Source: Bradysia coprophila (lineage: Eukaryota; Arthropoda; Insecta; Diptera; Sciaridae). Taken from it: a DNA stretch of 64,000 nt. Below are positions 1 to 17,500 of this stretch, piece by piece. Both the position numbers and the translations under genes were made by a program. How positions within the stretch are numbered: position 1 is the stretch's first letter; every line of letters begins with the position of its first letter. The notes below the pieces were generated by a model. That model saw nothing but the letters and a program-made list of their open reading frames with translations. It did no database searches and was not told the origin of the DNA. The DNA lies in the NCBI RefSeq assembly GCF_014529535.1, contig NC_050738.1:12010140-12074139 (forward strand). The letters are read 5' to 3'.

Positions 1-3000
1 ATTTCTTTCTCTTCAACTCTTTGTTGTCCTAGTGTTCGAATAGTCATAAAATAGTTCTGGATCTGAACCCCATTGATTCCGAATTTTCATTGCTGAAGTT
101 CACCTAATTTTATCGAGAAAATTTCTGAGATTCATCGAATTTGTTTTCGGTAAATCTGGAATTTTTTTTTAGAAATTTTCGGCAACTTCCAGTAAATCTA
201 ATCCCCAATAGGCGATCAGCAATCTGGAGAAAAATGTTCTTACATTCGACTCTGGTCACCGGATCAAATCACGATCATGATAAGTAAGATTTGTTTTAGA
301 TGAGAATTAATAAATTTTGTTAAATAGTTTTTTGTTTGTTTGTTTGTTAAATATTCCGTTTTTAGTAACAATGTGTCGTTGTAGTTTTGTATGTTTACCT
401 GTTTTACCTGTTACATTATCTTATTTGTATTTTTTGTAAAAATTAATGGCAAAGAAAAGTGAAAGAGTTTAGGCCTTCATTCAGACAATGAAAAAAGGAT
501 GAGCATAATATAGTCACATCCGGTCTAGTTGCAATATATATTTTAGGAAATGTGATAAGAATTAATGAATCGCATTTTGTGAGTCATCCATATAATATAG
601 TTGTTTTATACGGCTGTTTGGTCATGGTAAATGATCATCCGTTGAATCAAAGAAATTTAATTTCTGTGGAAAAATGAATTATTTCACTAAACGTTCACAC
701 GGAATCGAAACCTAAGAGAAATCAACGATCTTTTAATTTTTTTTTCAGTTTAAATATACCAATTTTCCAAATTGTTCTAATACTTTTTTTGTCTTTGTCT
801 TTTTATTTCCATTTTAATTTTTTTTTAATCATTATATTGCTTAAGATGATGATGTTTGGTTACAGGATTTTATTTTTTAATTTAAAAAATTCACATTTTT
901 CCTATTTGATTATACGTCTCGATTTCAAGTATCATTTTTTTAATATATTTTTTGTCATGTTATAAAAACATTAATTTTTTTTTCATCTTTTCTTTAAAAT
1001 TGTTTTATATTGATTGGAATTTATAAAAATGTTAACATTTGCCGTTTCAATTTATCTTATTTTTTCATACACATTTCTTCTTGTTTTTTTATTTTTTTAT
1101 TTTTCATTTTTTTAAAACTACGTCGTCAACAGACTTTTAGTCGGTTAAGTTAAGTTTTTCAGGGTGGGAAATCACAATTTTTCTTTATTTGTTGATTTGT
1201 TCGTAAAAGAACTTATTAATGAAAGTGTAGTCCGCATGTATTAGCAGGAAACAGGAGACGTTATCAGCATATTTCGTCCGCATTTTAATATATTTCGATT
1301 AAAATGAGAAAAAAGTTCGCCATATTAAAAATTTGTAAAAATATTTTTATTTATTGAGAAGTCTGATATCAAAAACCTGCATGGTTTCCGTCTAACGGGA
1401 TTGACTTCCTTTCAGTGCTTTGTTTTTTTTAAAAAATGTATTGGAAAAGAAAGCCTCGATTCGGAGTTGGGCTGCATCAAAAGCAACAACAACGCCTTAG
1501 ACACATTTTCCTAATACCTAAACAATTTATTTTATGAAACGTGGCTATCGATGGAAAACAACAATGTCTAAGCAATTTATTCTCCAATTAAGTATCATAA
1601 TTCTATAACAAATATTATCACAATGACTAGTGTTTCATTTACGTTATTTTTTTTATTTAACAATCCTTCAGAAATGACAAGCGTATCTCAACATGGTCAT
1701 TGAATCTGATACTTCTATTGTTCAATGCATAGCCTTGTCTTTGATGGGAAAAATTTTACTTCATTCGTTTTAACAAACATTTTACTATATAAAAAGACAC
1801 TAATCGGAGGCCATCGCTTATTTTAGTCGTTGCAGTCGATAACAGGTGCTGAAATAAATGTTGCTTGAATGAATTAGAGAAAGTTTGATTTGAAGGTACC
1901 CTTCGCTTTTGGGAGCCTATATTTTGATAGCAATGCTGGCATAATGAATATGACGAATTACGAATGCTGCTCTACTAATTGAACATGTTTCATCTATGGA
2001 AAACATAACTAACTTTGGATACACGAAAGAATGTATAATTGTCGTGTATCAATCCGGAAAACGTTTGATGTTCACTTGAAACTTGTGCGGCGTAACACAG
2101 TCGTGTATTTTACTCTGAATGGATTTTGTTTACATAAAACTCAAACTAACAATTTTTACTAATAAATTGTAAAAAAAATGTTCATTTCCTTCCTAACCGT
2201 CTTGTGAATTAGTTTTTGTTTGTTTTTCTTTTCATATTTTATCCAAATTTCATTTATAGTATTTCTTTGCCGGCGATATATTTTTAAACTCTCGCTCCGG
2301 GAGTTTTGCACAACCAACTTTGTCGTCATATTTATTTAATTTTTCTTCATTTTGTTTAATACTGTTTTAGACTTAATCTATTCGTTTAAAACGAATGTCA
2401 TATTTTTTTTTGCACTTACTGCATTTTAACTTTAATTTTTCTAGTTTTTTTTTATTTCCGAACTTTTCCTATATCCACCTTCATTTATTTGTATAAAAAC
2501 TTACTTCTACTGCCAACATATTTCTTTATATAAATGTCGGTCGGACAATACCAAAGAAAACTCTGGTTGTCGCGGAGAATTTTACATTTGAAACTGAAAA
2601 TGGGTAGCTGTTGTAATGATTATGATTAAATGAAGAAAAACAGAAAATATTTTGATAAAAAAAGTTACTCAAGTCTGTGGTCCTCACAAATTGGGTGTAT
2701 CAGCTAAAATATTCACACTTAAGCAACTTATAAAGAATTTTCCCATATTCTGTCATTATGCTTTTAGCAGTCATATTCTGCTCTTTCCTTAGTAACTTAT
2801 TCACTCATAGGTCTTAGACTGCCCCTTATGTTGATTTATTTAACGTTGCAGGCTTTCCGCTTATGTTGCGTCGACCTATGTTATTTAAAATATCTATCGG
2901 TGTAACAGCACGGATTTGGATGAATTTCTATGGATGATAGCGACGAATACAACATCTAAGTATCTATTGGGTTTGTTGTGCCGCATACGAAACTTTATTA

Positions 3001-5264
3001 TTCACTTAAATGGATTAGACTGCCAATGTCATTGCTCTCACAATAGATTAGCTCGTTAAGTATAGGTTTATTACGTAGCTGGAAGCTCGGGTTTTTAGGG
3101 GGTATTACATACCACTTCAAAAAAAAAACACTGCCAACCGGTGGCTCGAACGAACAAATTCCTTACTTTGTTCAGCGAATTCAGATCGAAGTAGAACAGG
3201 AATTTCTCGTGAATATTTATGTACGATTAACCGTCGTTGGACTGTGGAGTCAGGCGCCACAATATTTGTTTTTACTGTTTCATTTCGCGATCTATTTTCT
3301 TGTGAAATAACTTCACTTTGTTAAATATCCTTTCGACGTATTTTGGTCCTTAAATACAAGACTACTTGAAATCTCATAGCAGTGAAGTCTGTTTACAAAA
3401 AATGGAGCGTTGACATTGTAGTCTACAATGTAATGTAATATAAATGTAATACAAAAACCTATTACATTTGAGTGATGCGATGTAATCGAATTGAGATTTA
3501 GTGGAATATTTTCTGACATTGTTACAGTAAAAAACCCATTCCGGTAACAACTTCAACAAATATAGATACATTGTACTTCGTATCCATAGAAGAATCAAAA
3601 CACCATAGTGACATACATGTTGTACGGCTTACGAAGGTTTGAAAAAACTTTCCTAAGTTCACATCGTATGAGATACAAAAGTCCAAACTTTCCATTCCAG
3701 TAGTTTTGGCCTCATCGTTTCGGCTACGTACATTCAGTTTTAACCACCTAAGACACCTAAGTTCAATCGGCATAGACGTTCAAAAAGACTCCGACATATT
3801 TCATTAAAAAATTAATCGTTTTAGATTAATAGATGAATAGAGTCGTTCATTGGTGTTCACATTCAAGGGCTTTTTTATTTAAAGGTCAAACAGATTTTTG
3901 ACTTCGTCCGTGTATGAATGCTGTCCTATAACCATGAACAAACTGCATTACATTTATAGATTGTAGTTCAGTTTTATGTCCCAATGGCCTATTTTCGAGA
4001 CCTGAAATTCTGGAAATTTCTAACAAATTTTCAATTTCGAGAATTTCAAGAACTTCAATTCTCGAAAATAGACCCTGCATACCAAGAACTTTCATCCTTA
4101 AGACTTGTTTATACAAGTTGTGTTGACCCATTTCAAACAAATAAGAAATAAAAATCAAAGATTCGGTTAATTAGTTTACAACAAAAAGATAAGTTTATTG
4201 AACAAAAAAAAATCCAAATAATTTTAAACAAAACTAAAACTGAAAGAAAATTCAAAATCCTAACATAATATATGATTTGGGTTAACGAAAATTTACTCAA
4301 TGTAGAAAAGAAGTGAAAAAAATGGAGAAGCCAAGACTTTTTAACATTAAACCGATAATAATTGAATAATAAATGAACAATTTTTGTAATTAAATTAAAG
4401 TTTGATGTTAATATGAAATACAAAACGTGAGAGAAAAAAAAAACGGAAAGAAAAATTCCCAATCGTTTCGAGGAGTTTTTTTGCTCCGGTTGGCAATTTT
4501 AGCATTTTTAAATATTCAAGAATATAAAATCCTTACTTTAAATCTGAACACATTTCGAACAGTTTTGCTGTGTGTTTTTTCGTTTTCTTAATAATTTCTT
4601 CTGTTTTCCTGTTCTTTTGTTTTACTAGAACGGAATATAATATTTTCCAACCGAACCGATGTGTTTGTGGGATATTTTCGGTTCGTACTTTTAAAATGAT
4701 CTTTCTTCCCTTATTTAGCAAGTACAACTTTGTTTGTCATTAAAATACATCTAAATTTACTTTGTAAATGTTGTCTAATTCTCGTTTTGTTATTTTCATT
4801 TTCCTTTTTTTTTCTTTCTTTTTTTAAATTTCTTACTTCGGTGTTTGTCTCTTCAAATTGTTCACGAAATTTTTTCCCGTTTTTTTTTTGTAAACACTTT
4901 TCTTACATTTTTTGTACATCACGATTATGGTGTTATGGTGTTTGATTTTTTATCATTATTTTAGACTAAATTGTTCTCTTTAGTTTCTCTCTCTTTCTCT
5001 CATTGCAAGACGAAGATTTCTTGTGAATTATTTTGTTCTCTTGTTGTGTAAATTTTTCTATAATTTTTAGTCAAAACACATAAAAATCACCTTACATATT
5101 ACGTCCAAAAAAGAAAACCAAAAAAAATAATTGACAAACTACAACTCAAAAAGAAAAAGAAATTGTAAACGAATCAATATTTATAGTATAATTAAAGAGA
5201 CATCAAAGGAAAAACAAAATATTTTTCTTTTGTTTATCATAAATTAAAACCTAACGGATCCACC
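1..5264. other. AT-rich non-coding stretch, partly Rbp9 3' UTR
   Basis: No coding region could be supported here; the open frames are short, AT-driven and without recognisable motifs. Long T-runs occupy roughly 740-1120 and 2390-2460, with mixed T- and A-runs at 4200-5260. The part next to 5265 is the 3' side of the minus-strand Rbp9 gene and is probably its U/A-rich 3' UTR. A possible minus-strand poly(A) signal (TTTATT on the plus strand) is at 4194-4199. A hairpin with arms near 3988-4000 and 4057-4071 (cctattttcgaga and its complement) lies inside it. A TATA-like block at about 1778-1795 is discussed in the findings. Confidence 0.5.
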
Positions 5265-8656
<3,392 letters not shown>

Positions 8657-9552
8657 TTACTTTTACTTTGTTTAAAAAAAAAAGAAGAAACTTTTTGAGG
8701 TTTTTTGATTGCTAGTAGTCTTCTCAGTTTGTGCTCTCCAAAGTTCACCAACTTCCGATTCGAATAATACTGGCGTCACGTGTTGATTTTTTTTTTATAA
8801 AATGACTTGTAAATACATCTGAAAAAAATACACGAAAAAAAACAATGTATTGACTGACGCTACTGTTGTGTGGTGGGGGTACTTTTGATTATTACTATAC
8901 CAACACCCTCTTGATCTTGCAATAGAAGGATTATCGATAGTGCGATATTTTATGTTATCAATGTTTTGAATAGAGCTGTCATTTTCTTATAGCCAATGAC
9001 ATTAATATGAATGGCATTGAAAATGGTCCAATCTATTGTTGTGAAAACCGGATTCCATCTAATGGTGCATTAAGGGGAATGATTGGTCAGCAGACATCCT
9101 AAACACATCTATACCTCTAAATCGACATAATGAATTCTTCACAAACTCGTTCATAAACGCGATGGAATTTTCCATACGAGTAATTGACGCACCACATTTT
9201 TGAAAAGCATTTTTTAGAAATTATGTGTACCGTAATTTATTCACGAATGGCGTCACGATTGAGGAAGAGGATAATTGTCTTATTAAACAGACGAAGTGAA
9301 GGCGATGTATCACGATACAACATTAAAAAGTTCATAAAATTCTACCATATTGCTAAATGAGTGTCTAATTTCAAGATTTTCATAAAAAAGATGCCGCTGA
9401 GGGATTATTAGAACATGAAACTAGCACAAACTATAATTGATCCATTTAAAAAAAAAATCTTTTCTACTTATGCGTCGTACTAGTCGCTTTGTAGGTATTT
9501 TTGAAAATTGAAATTGTAGTTTTAGAGAAGGTTCTGAAAGAAGAGATTAAGT

Positions 9553-9694
9553 CAACGCACTTCAAGCAAAATAGGGTACTGAAAGTTGACAGTGTTCCAT
9601 ACAAAATTTTACACTGTAAAAAGAGTGGGGTAAAAATTTCATACAAAACTATTTGGCAGCTGTCATTAATAGCACTTTTGCTTGAAGTGCGTTG
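9553..9694. mobile_element. MITE family A, copy 2
   Basis: A 142-bp element whose termini are near-perfect inverted repeats (caacgcacttcaagcaaaa and its complement ttttgcttgaagtgcgttg). The flanks attaagt and gttaagt differ at one position, consistent with an eroded 7-bp target duplication. The interior shares gacagtg, acactgtaaaaa and ggcagctgtc tracts with copy 1. Confidence 0.85.
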
Positions 9695-12600
9695 GTTAAG
9701 TTCTCTTACGACCTTGGTTTTAGGTCGAAGTTTTAGTGTTAGTATATCTAATCCAAGGGATCGACAATCAAACGATACGGAACTTTTTGAAACAACATAA
9801 ATGCAGCGAGATGATAGAAGTCACCTGACCTGTGATTACCGAAATTTCGTTTTTAAATACAGGAAAGGGCTATCAACTTTCAGCATAAGTTTACTTCAGC
9901 TGGTTCAGTCACACAAACAAAACTGTTTATGAGTTTTAATACGGATTTAACAACACACGCGCGTGGTAAAACCGTAAAACATGTATAACCAGTTTCGTTT
10001 GAATTCTTAAGAAGGAGTAAATCCACGGCAGAATAAAATAAACCAGGCAGGAGCAAAATGATACAGATGCCAACATTTTTAGAGTTAAACTTTTCCGGTT
10101 TCTCAATTATAAACCACTGCAAACAACACTCAGCGTCTTCAAGAAGTTTGGTTCAGTAATTTGGGTACAATCAGAATGAGCATGTAATTTGTCCTGCACC
10201 CCAAAACACAACAAAATAAGACTTCAATTAATTCGCCAATATTTTCTGTTTCACTATACAAAATTCAGATCAATAATCAAGGAATAAAATTAATGTTTTC
10301 ACAAGTCACACGGAATATGATATATCAGGTTCCTCGTCAAATCATCCACTTCTGCCTGGTCTATTTTATGCTGCCGTGGTGAATCAGCTGAAGGAAATTT
10401 AGGCTGAAATTTTATTCCTTTTTCCTGTAGTTCTACATCTATATGATTTTTCTACAACATGAAACTTTATCTCATCTATTGGTGTATACACCTCGGGGGC
10501 TACATAGAACTTAAAGACCCAATTAAAAATGTTCATCTAAAAGGCCCTTCGGGAATTGCCCGAATTCACAGTATGGCCGGTCCAGGCCCGGATAAAACCG
10601 TATAAGCAGTATGTTTGTAAGAGTCGACCAGCTGATAAAACAGCTGAAAGTTACATACAAATTTGGTTGAACTGTAAGTAAAAGAAAAATTCTTTTTATT
10701 TCGATTCATTTCCCCCTCGTGTAATTTGCAATTGATGACTATAGAGACGAGCATTTTAATTATAGAACCAATCCATAAACCAACAAGACTCATTCACATC
10801 ATCGAAGAGAAAATCTCCTTAATTCCATAAAAAAAATGTTCATCCGAAAATAAAAATCATCAAAAAAGATATAACACTTAAGAAAATTGTTTGAAAATTG
10901 AATATATTTTTTTTTTGGTATGTAAACTAATTTATAATAATAAATTTTCTATTTTTATTATTCATCTAAAAATAGAAATATAACCGAAAAAAAAAACACA
11001 AAATTTCACAGACAAAACCAAGTCTTGTACACCACTCATATTCACATCATTTTTTTTTCTTCTTTTCTTCTTCATAAATGTTTAGACATTCATATAAGTG
11101 TTTCGTTCATCATGTCAAGATGAATAATATTATTCAGAATGAGATATTCGAAATTCCGCTATGGTGGTTCTTCTATATATCGTTAAAAAAACGTGCGTTT
11201 TATGTATGTGTAGTATAATTGTATTATACCAGTAACTCACTCACCCTATTTTTAATCGCAAAAATATTTTCTTTTTGTATAAAAATAAATTATCTCTTTC
11301 TCTCTAGCTAAATAGTCTGTTATCTATCCAATTGAAAAAACACAGCTCCACATCATTTAGTTTTAGTTGAATTCATGAACCAATTTTTTTTTTCTCTAGC
11401 CGGGAATTGCACTTCATTCAGGTAAACGTTTCAATACTCGAATCACTTTCCAAATTATAATAATGAAAAAGAAAACTTGAAAATATCCGAACAACCGTTC
11501 TACCGTGTATAGTAATATGCGTAGTCGATATTGGATAAATTGAAAATAAAATCCAGCTCAAACACAATAAATTCGTATAATAATAAAATGATATTTTTAA
11601 AACGGAAAATATCGAGAAATTAGGTGGCCGATGAAATTAGAAAATTTATAGGAAACACAAAAACAAAAAAGAAATCAAAAACTAAAGAAAAATAAAAAAA
11701 TAAAAAAAATTAATTTATGAGAACGAAAAAAAAGTGTTATTCGACTCGTTTCACTCAACAGAACGAAATAAAATGAGGATTTTTCAGATTCACATGCAAA
11801 ATGTGAGAGAAAATAATACAAAAAAACCAACACGAAACCGAACCACACGAATTTTCTTTTGGAAAATTCGAAATTTTCCGAATACGGGCGATGTGAGTAA
11901 AATGCATCAAGATTTTCTAAACTTTTTTCCATATTATAAAGAGGAGAAATCGGGGAAAATAAATTTTGTGTATGATGGTGTTCAGTCAGTGGGGCAAAAT
12001 TTATGTATACAGAGAATGTGGAACGATGAATGGTTTATTAGTACGTATACATGGTTGTATATTATGTACACCGGTAAGGCTGTAAAAGTCAAATTGTTTT
12101 TATGCCATTATGTCGATTACAAACAATTTCCTTCTAAACTAATTTCCGATACAAAATATTCTCCATCATCCTCTCAGCACAGCAAATCATGATTACACAT
12201 ATAAAATGCAATTTCGTTTATGAAATCATTCACATACGGTAAGCCTATCAGAGAGTTTTACCGTCGAGTCTGTAACAACATTTGACTTAAGTTAAGAGAT
12301 TGATTTCAAATCTCTTACTTCATTTTCTTGAACAACCGTTTTGCTATCTAAGACAACATCAGGCAGAGCTTTTTGCTTATTCATTAGGTTGTTGTCGATA
12401 AACAGATAAAAACCGTCCGTAACAGGTTACATATGTGGGGTGTGAACAATTCTCATTTAAAATTCATAATTTTCGAATCTTCCGAAAGAAAAATCACGAA
12501 CTCATTTATGGAATGATGTTATTGTACCGTCGAATTGATTGTACTCCATAATCATATTTACTGCAATTAGATCTATGGTCATCTAAATCAGACATCTAAA

Positions 12601-14880
12601 TCATCTGGTAAGCTACATCATCGACAAAAGTGAGCAATGTCCACTGTCTAAAATGTCCTTTTGTTGAAAATTACTCATTAAACGAATAATAGTCAATTTT
12701 CGCGAAACTTTTTATCCAGAATGTCATGCAGTTATAAGTTTTTCTCTTCTTAAGAAATTCTATGAGTTCCACATTGACTCATCTTTAGATTTTGAAGTCA
12801 TAGATTCTGAATTTGTATACATCTTATCCTGTGTGCGAATTTTCATACCCTTCAGTTCGTTTACTCTCATAACTCTATCACTAAGATTTCAAATCAGCTC
12901 AGTGAGGGTTAGAATACTTTTGTCAATAATCTCAAACTACTGATAGAACCACCTTTACTCTTAAATGGTTTATCAATGCATTTCCCTATATTGACATTCG
13001 TTCATCAGTCTAATGCGATCGATTCTTTCAATGTTTCATTACAAAGGTGACATCGGAACTCATACTATTTTTGTCTGAAACATGTATTTTATGTTTATGA
13101 CAGAGGAGACATCACCAAGGTGCAACCATATTGCTATACTACAAAAAAAGTTAATTCATCACATAATCAATATCGATTCCGGCTGAACGAAGAGACTAAT
13201 CATTGAAATTGTTCTACTTGTTTTGCCATAAACTGCCGAGTTGACAATAATTTTTCCTATTATACTTAAACTACTAAGCTTTTAGCTGTGTCGGTATACG
13301 AGTTCAACATCCCTCAACAGGATTTGCCACAATAAATCCAAATTAGATTACATTCAGCGTTCGAAAAGAAAAATACGAAGATTAAATTGAATGGAATTAT
13401 CTAACTGTATAGCAAACTGAAAGCGAAATATTCGAGCTATGCTGGTTTATAAAATAGCTCTGTGTGATGTGTGCTATTACTCCATAAAAGCTCTGATAGA
13501 ATAGATTTTCATTCATCACAGTTTGCATAATAAAAAGTGGAACAGTTGGAAATAAAAAAAAACTGGCTATGTCTAGGCGGCACCGGTATAATATAAGAGA
13601 ACACCCACTCTCAATTAAAATTCTGTACCTTTAATCTACAATGGAAAATCGGATCGTCAAATAGATGGGCGTAGAATAAAGGAAAACAAAAAAAAACTGT
13701 GAAGGAAAATGTTTTCACAATTACCAATCCAACATTCGGTTCGATAGATCCAAATTGCACAGCAAATCAACGGTTGTAATTACGACGAACAGAAAAATGT
13801 TTAACACTTGTACATCACACTACTAAAACACTTTACTTTAAGATTTTTATTTCTTTTCCAAAGCAAATCGATAACACAAAAGACGATGTCGAGTACAAAA
13901 TAATAGGTATACGCGAATTGTGTAAATTGTGCGGCTTTTGTGTGCGTATTTATCGCTACCGAACCACCTAAAATTAATCTTTTCCACTTTTTCCCTTACA
14001 ACTTCGAGTCGACGATATTATCAAATTCTATTAAAATGCAATGTAAATCCCACGGGAAACAAAAGAAAAACGTGGTAACTTTTATGCAATTTTCTTTTCT
14101 TTTTTCGGAAAGATCTTTACATAAAACTACGGACAACTCAAAAACACAACTGGTTATCAGAGAGTGCGAGAACTAAATGAGGATGTATTGGGGACAACCA
14201 GGGTAAATTTTCGGCCTAGACAAGGGTTGCCATATGGATGGTATAAAACAAAAAATAAAGAAGAAAAAAAAAATCAACAATTCACATAGTTTGACTATTC
14301 CCTTTTGTTTGGAAGTATGTGTGTGTTCGAAAAAGGAGCATGCGTTCATGAAATGAAAAAAAAGGAAATTCCTTACCTCTTGCATTCGAAAGCTTTCGTT
14401 TGGAAGGTGTTACGTATGGAGTGTCAAAAAAGCTTTGCATTTTGTGTTCATACAAAGTGCCGAATCGGAAAGTTGTTTTTGGTTCGAAATTTCAGTTGCA
14501 GATAAAATAACAGATTTTTGGATGCGAAATGCGGGAATCATGTATTAGTATGCCTAGATTGTCATAGTAGCGAACGGAATCAACAATCATTTCTGTTATA
14601 TTTCAGAACCATTATGTGTTTTAATAAGCGTTCAAAATTCGTTTGATGAACTTACCACCCTCAATAAAATATAGCGTAGGAGGTAGACAAAAGTGTACAT
14701 GCGACAGCGCATAATGTGGTGATCAAAACCCTTTGTGAAATTACGATATAAAATCAACTGAAGGTTTTCGAGATGTTTAATAGAACAATTTTTTCTTCTA
14801 AAAGTCTAAATGTACTTTTTCATCGTTTAAAAAAAAAACTTCGACCGATACGGAGGTGCGGGAAAACAGAAATAGTCTTA

Positions 14881-15637
14881 TCAATACCTTTCAGTTGACA
14901 TATCGCACACCATTTTTGAATCAAAACATCCAGAGATATACTTGAAAAACAAATGAAAAACAGCAAAACGAAACAGAAACACTGTTCTGGAGACTTGACT
15001 TGACCAGTTGAGTCGCGACAACGTGCTAGCGATGCTTATTTTGTGCACTATAAATAAAGGGTTGTGAAAATGACGTTTTGTTGTCATTCTGATAGGCGCC
15101 ATTTTATGTGAGAAAATATTGATTTTCTCCCTAAAAATGGCTGATTCAGCCATATTGGGTGGAGAAAATCGAAAATGAAGATTTTCTTACTTAAAATGAC
15201 TGAATACCAGAACAAGCTATTTTTTTTCTTCAAAGTGGACAAAAATGCGGATTTTCGCAAAACGCAAGCATGAAAAGCTTTGTTCACCTCGGGGAAAAAT
15301 AGGAAATTTCACATTGAGCGAACTTTCGCTCTTGGTGAAATTTTCTATTTTCTCTGCTTGGTTAACAAATAACTTTCGTCTCGTCAATACCTCTCATTTG
15401 ATGTAGCGCACACGATGTTAGAGCGAAAACATTCAGATATGTTGCATGCTTGAATAGCTAGTGAAAAACAGGAAAGACGAATCCAACTAACAAAATTTTA
15501 GGAAATTCTTGTGAGTCGATCAGTAGCTATTGGCGAGGATGCAAGCAAAACAGCGTGTCTTTCACTAGTTTATCAAGCATATCTTTGGATGTTTTGATTC
15601 AAAAATGGTGTGCGATATGTCCATATAAATGTATTGA
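14881..15637. repeat. Long inverted-repeat (foldback) element with a third internal arm copy
   Basis: The left arm (14881-14970) and right arm (15545-15637) are inverted copies of each other, sharing for example atcgcacaccatttttgaat and its complement. A more diverged copy in left-arm orientation lies at about 15388-15470. Smaller hairpins sit inside, notably at 15308-15355 (gaaatttcacattgagcg and its near-complement). No coding capacity is seen. This is likely a nested or composite foldback element. Confidence 0.7.
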
Positions 15638-15968
15638 TGAAACAAAATATTTAATTTTGAAGGAAATACTGTTTGTACATACAACTGTAGCCATTGGCGA
15701 GAAAACCAGAAAATTTTCCTACTTATCCTGTTTTTCCACTCCCTGGGTAATTTTCTGATAATAATTGGATTTAAACGACAAGCTAAACGTTTGACTTTGC
15801 TCTTTTATTTTAACGTATGAAAAATCAGTTTAACAATTCAATATTTTAAAACCGCCGATTCAACCGGCTCTTTTAGTTTAAGTTCTTAATCATTAATTAT
15901 TCAAAATCACTACAACTCAAAGTAGAACATTTGTATACAAAATAAAAATTGATCGCCACCAATTGAGT

Positions 15969-17114
15969 TCAAATACCATGTGCCAAAGATTGATGACGTC
16001 GTACGACCCCAAGTACTTTGCTATCAAAAAAGCATACTGTGCAGCGATACGTTTCATTCGCATGGTCACACTTCACATGGATACCTCTTTGGTATTTCGT
16101 TAAAAACTGTTGATCGCAGAAGTCGCACAAAATGTTTCTTTCGATGCCGTGGGTAAGTCGGTGCAATGTCAATTCGGAAGGCAGGTTAAATGCTTTTGGA
16201 CATGCGTCGCATAAAAACGGAATGTTTAATTTGTGATGACGGTGCATGTGAATTCTTAATCCTCCGGCGGAAAGGTAGGTTTTCGAACAGTAATCGCATT
16301 TGATTCGAGCTTTTGGTTTGCATGTGTCTCTATGAATCTCTGTATCGAACTCCTTCCGGAGTTGCGTTTCCTCTTGCGGCGACTTGTAGCCGAGTAATTT
16401 TCTAAACGAAATTGTTTCGTCTCTGTCAGAGCTGTATGGCGGGATCGGAGCACTTTTTTTAGCCGATGTTGTTTGAGTTGCCGGTGGAACAGAACGTTTA
16501 ATAACCACGAGTGGATATTTTTTTTCTGTTAAGGATCCTGCAATTGTTGGTTGGACAGCACCTTGTGTCACTATTCGATGGTTCAATGGTTGCATTGGGA
16601 TAGCCCCATATCTGATTTTTTGTTGCAATTTGACAGTAGCATGTGTAACTGTTTGAGGCGATGGTTGGAGTCGGGTAGTCCCAAGTGTTGTCTTTAGTTG
16701 CAGTGGTTTCAATTTTATTGCTCCACTTGTCATTTTTTGTTGCAATGGTTGCAATTTGACAGCGCTATGTGTCACTGTTTGAGTCAATTGTGGTAATCGA
16801 GTAGCCCCATGTGTAATTTTTTGTTGCAATGATTGCAATTTGACAGCACCATGTGTCACTGTTTGAGGCGATGGTTGCCATCGAGTAGCCTCACATGTGT
16901 TTTTTTGTTGCAATGGTTGCAATTGGATAGCACCGTGTATCATTCTGTGATGACGAACGAACAGCCCTAATGAAATGAACTCACCAGAGCAAATCTTACA
17001 TAAAAAGATTATTTGTCCTGATTCGAGTTGTAGCATCTTACCACATTTTAGTCTGTGGTCTTCGTCCATTATTGTGTAATGTAATGTGCAAAATAAAATT
17101 ACAGCTGACTGCAT
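15969..17114 (-). CDS. C2H2 zinc-finger protein with 14-residue repeat array
   Basis: A single-exon reading frame of 381 codons. If the second ATG is used (17069, MDEDHRLKCGKML) the protein is 366 aa; that ATG has the better context. One C2H2 finger lies near the N-terminus (CKICSGEF...HHRMIHG). Four more are clustered at the C-terminus: CDYCSKTY, CDACPKAF, CDFCDQQF and CTVCFFDS, each followed by a spaced His pair. Between them, roughly residues 59-190, are nine or ten degenerate 14-residue units of the type THGAVKLQPLQQKI, alternating with THGATRLQPSPQTV. The C-terminal finger cluster suggests sequence-specific DNA binding in the nucleus; targets are unknown. No ZAD domain is visible. A minus-strand AATAAA is at 15809-15804. 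No orthologue is recognised. Confidence 0.8.
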   Translation of the reverse strand: MQSAVILFCTLHYTIMDEDHRLKCGKMLQLESGQIIFLCKICSGEFISLGLFVRHHRMIHGAIQLQPLQQKNTCEATRWQPSPQTVTHGAVKLQSLQQKITHGATRLPQLTQTVTHSAVKLQPLQQKMTSGAIKLKPLQLKTTLGTTRLQPSPQTVTHATVKLQQKIRYGAIPMQPLNHRIVTQGAVQPTIAGSLTEKKYPLVVIKRSVPPATQTTSAKKSAPIPPYSSDRDETISFRKLLGYKSPQEETQLRKEFDTEIHRDTCKPKARIKCDYCSKTYLSAGGLRIHMHRHHKLNIPFLCDACPKAFNLPSELTLHRLTHGIERNILCDFCDQQFLTKYQRGIHVKCDHANETYRCTVCFFDSKVLGVVRRHQSLAHGI

Positions 17115-17500
17115 GAACTCATTTTGGTTTTGCAGACGTTTTCAGAATACACAACTTAGCTCTACTATTAAGACTCACAGTTGAAATATGTCACTTTTTC
17201 AGAACGAGTTTCTCACTTAGAAAAGTATTTTTGTCAGTTTTGTCACGTCGGTGTCATTTCTAAACGGTAGCATCGGTATTCGAAACGGTTCTGGTGGTAG
17301 GTCTGTGGATAGCCCAACAATTTTAAATTTAAGAAATGTAGGTCTAACATTAACATGCAATGGATAAATGCTTCTAAAACAGAGTTGAATAGTGAAAAAT
17401 AGGAAAGGAGATTTATATTTTGACAAGTGTGACATAAACAGAAAGCGTCACCTTGTCGATACACTAACTACGTTAGTTAGACCTTAAAGAGCAACAATGC

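Larger units (their letters stand above)
8720..15968. other. Intergenic region with no supported gene
   Basis: Between the Rbp9 first coding exon and the zinc-finger gene I found no recognisable coding exon. The longest open frame (11734-12192, plus) has biased, AT-driven composition and no motif. AT-rich low-complexity DNA sits at about 10800-11400 and 11640-11720. A MITE (9553-9694) and a long inverted-repeat element (14881-15637) are listed separately. Rbp9 promoter and 5' UTR exons may lie here but cannot be located from sequence alone. Confidence 0.5.

Noticed and set aside
9880-10122. 80-codon minus-strand ORF with hydrophobic segment
   Set aside because: No signal for a gene around it and no recognisable family; the hydrophobicity follows from T-rich DNA.
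11734-12192. 152-codon plus-strand ORF
   Set aside because: No recognisable motif, AT-driven amino-acid composition, no plausible splice partners; likely chance.
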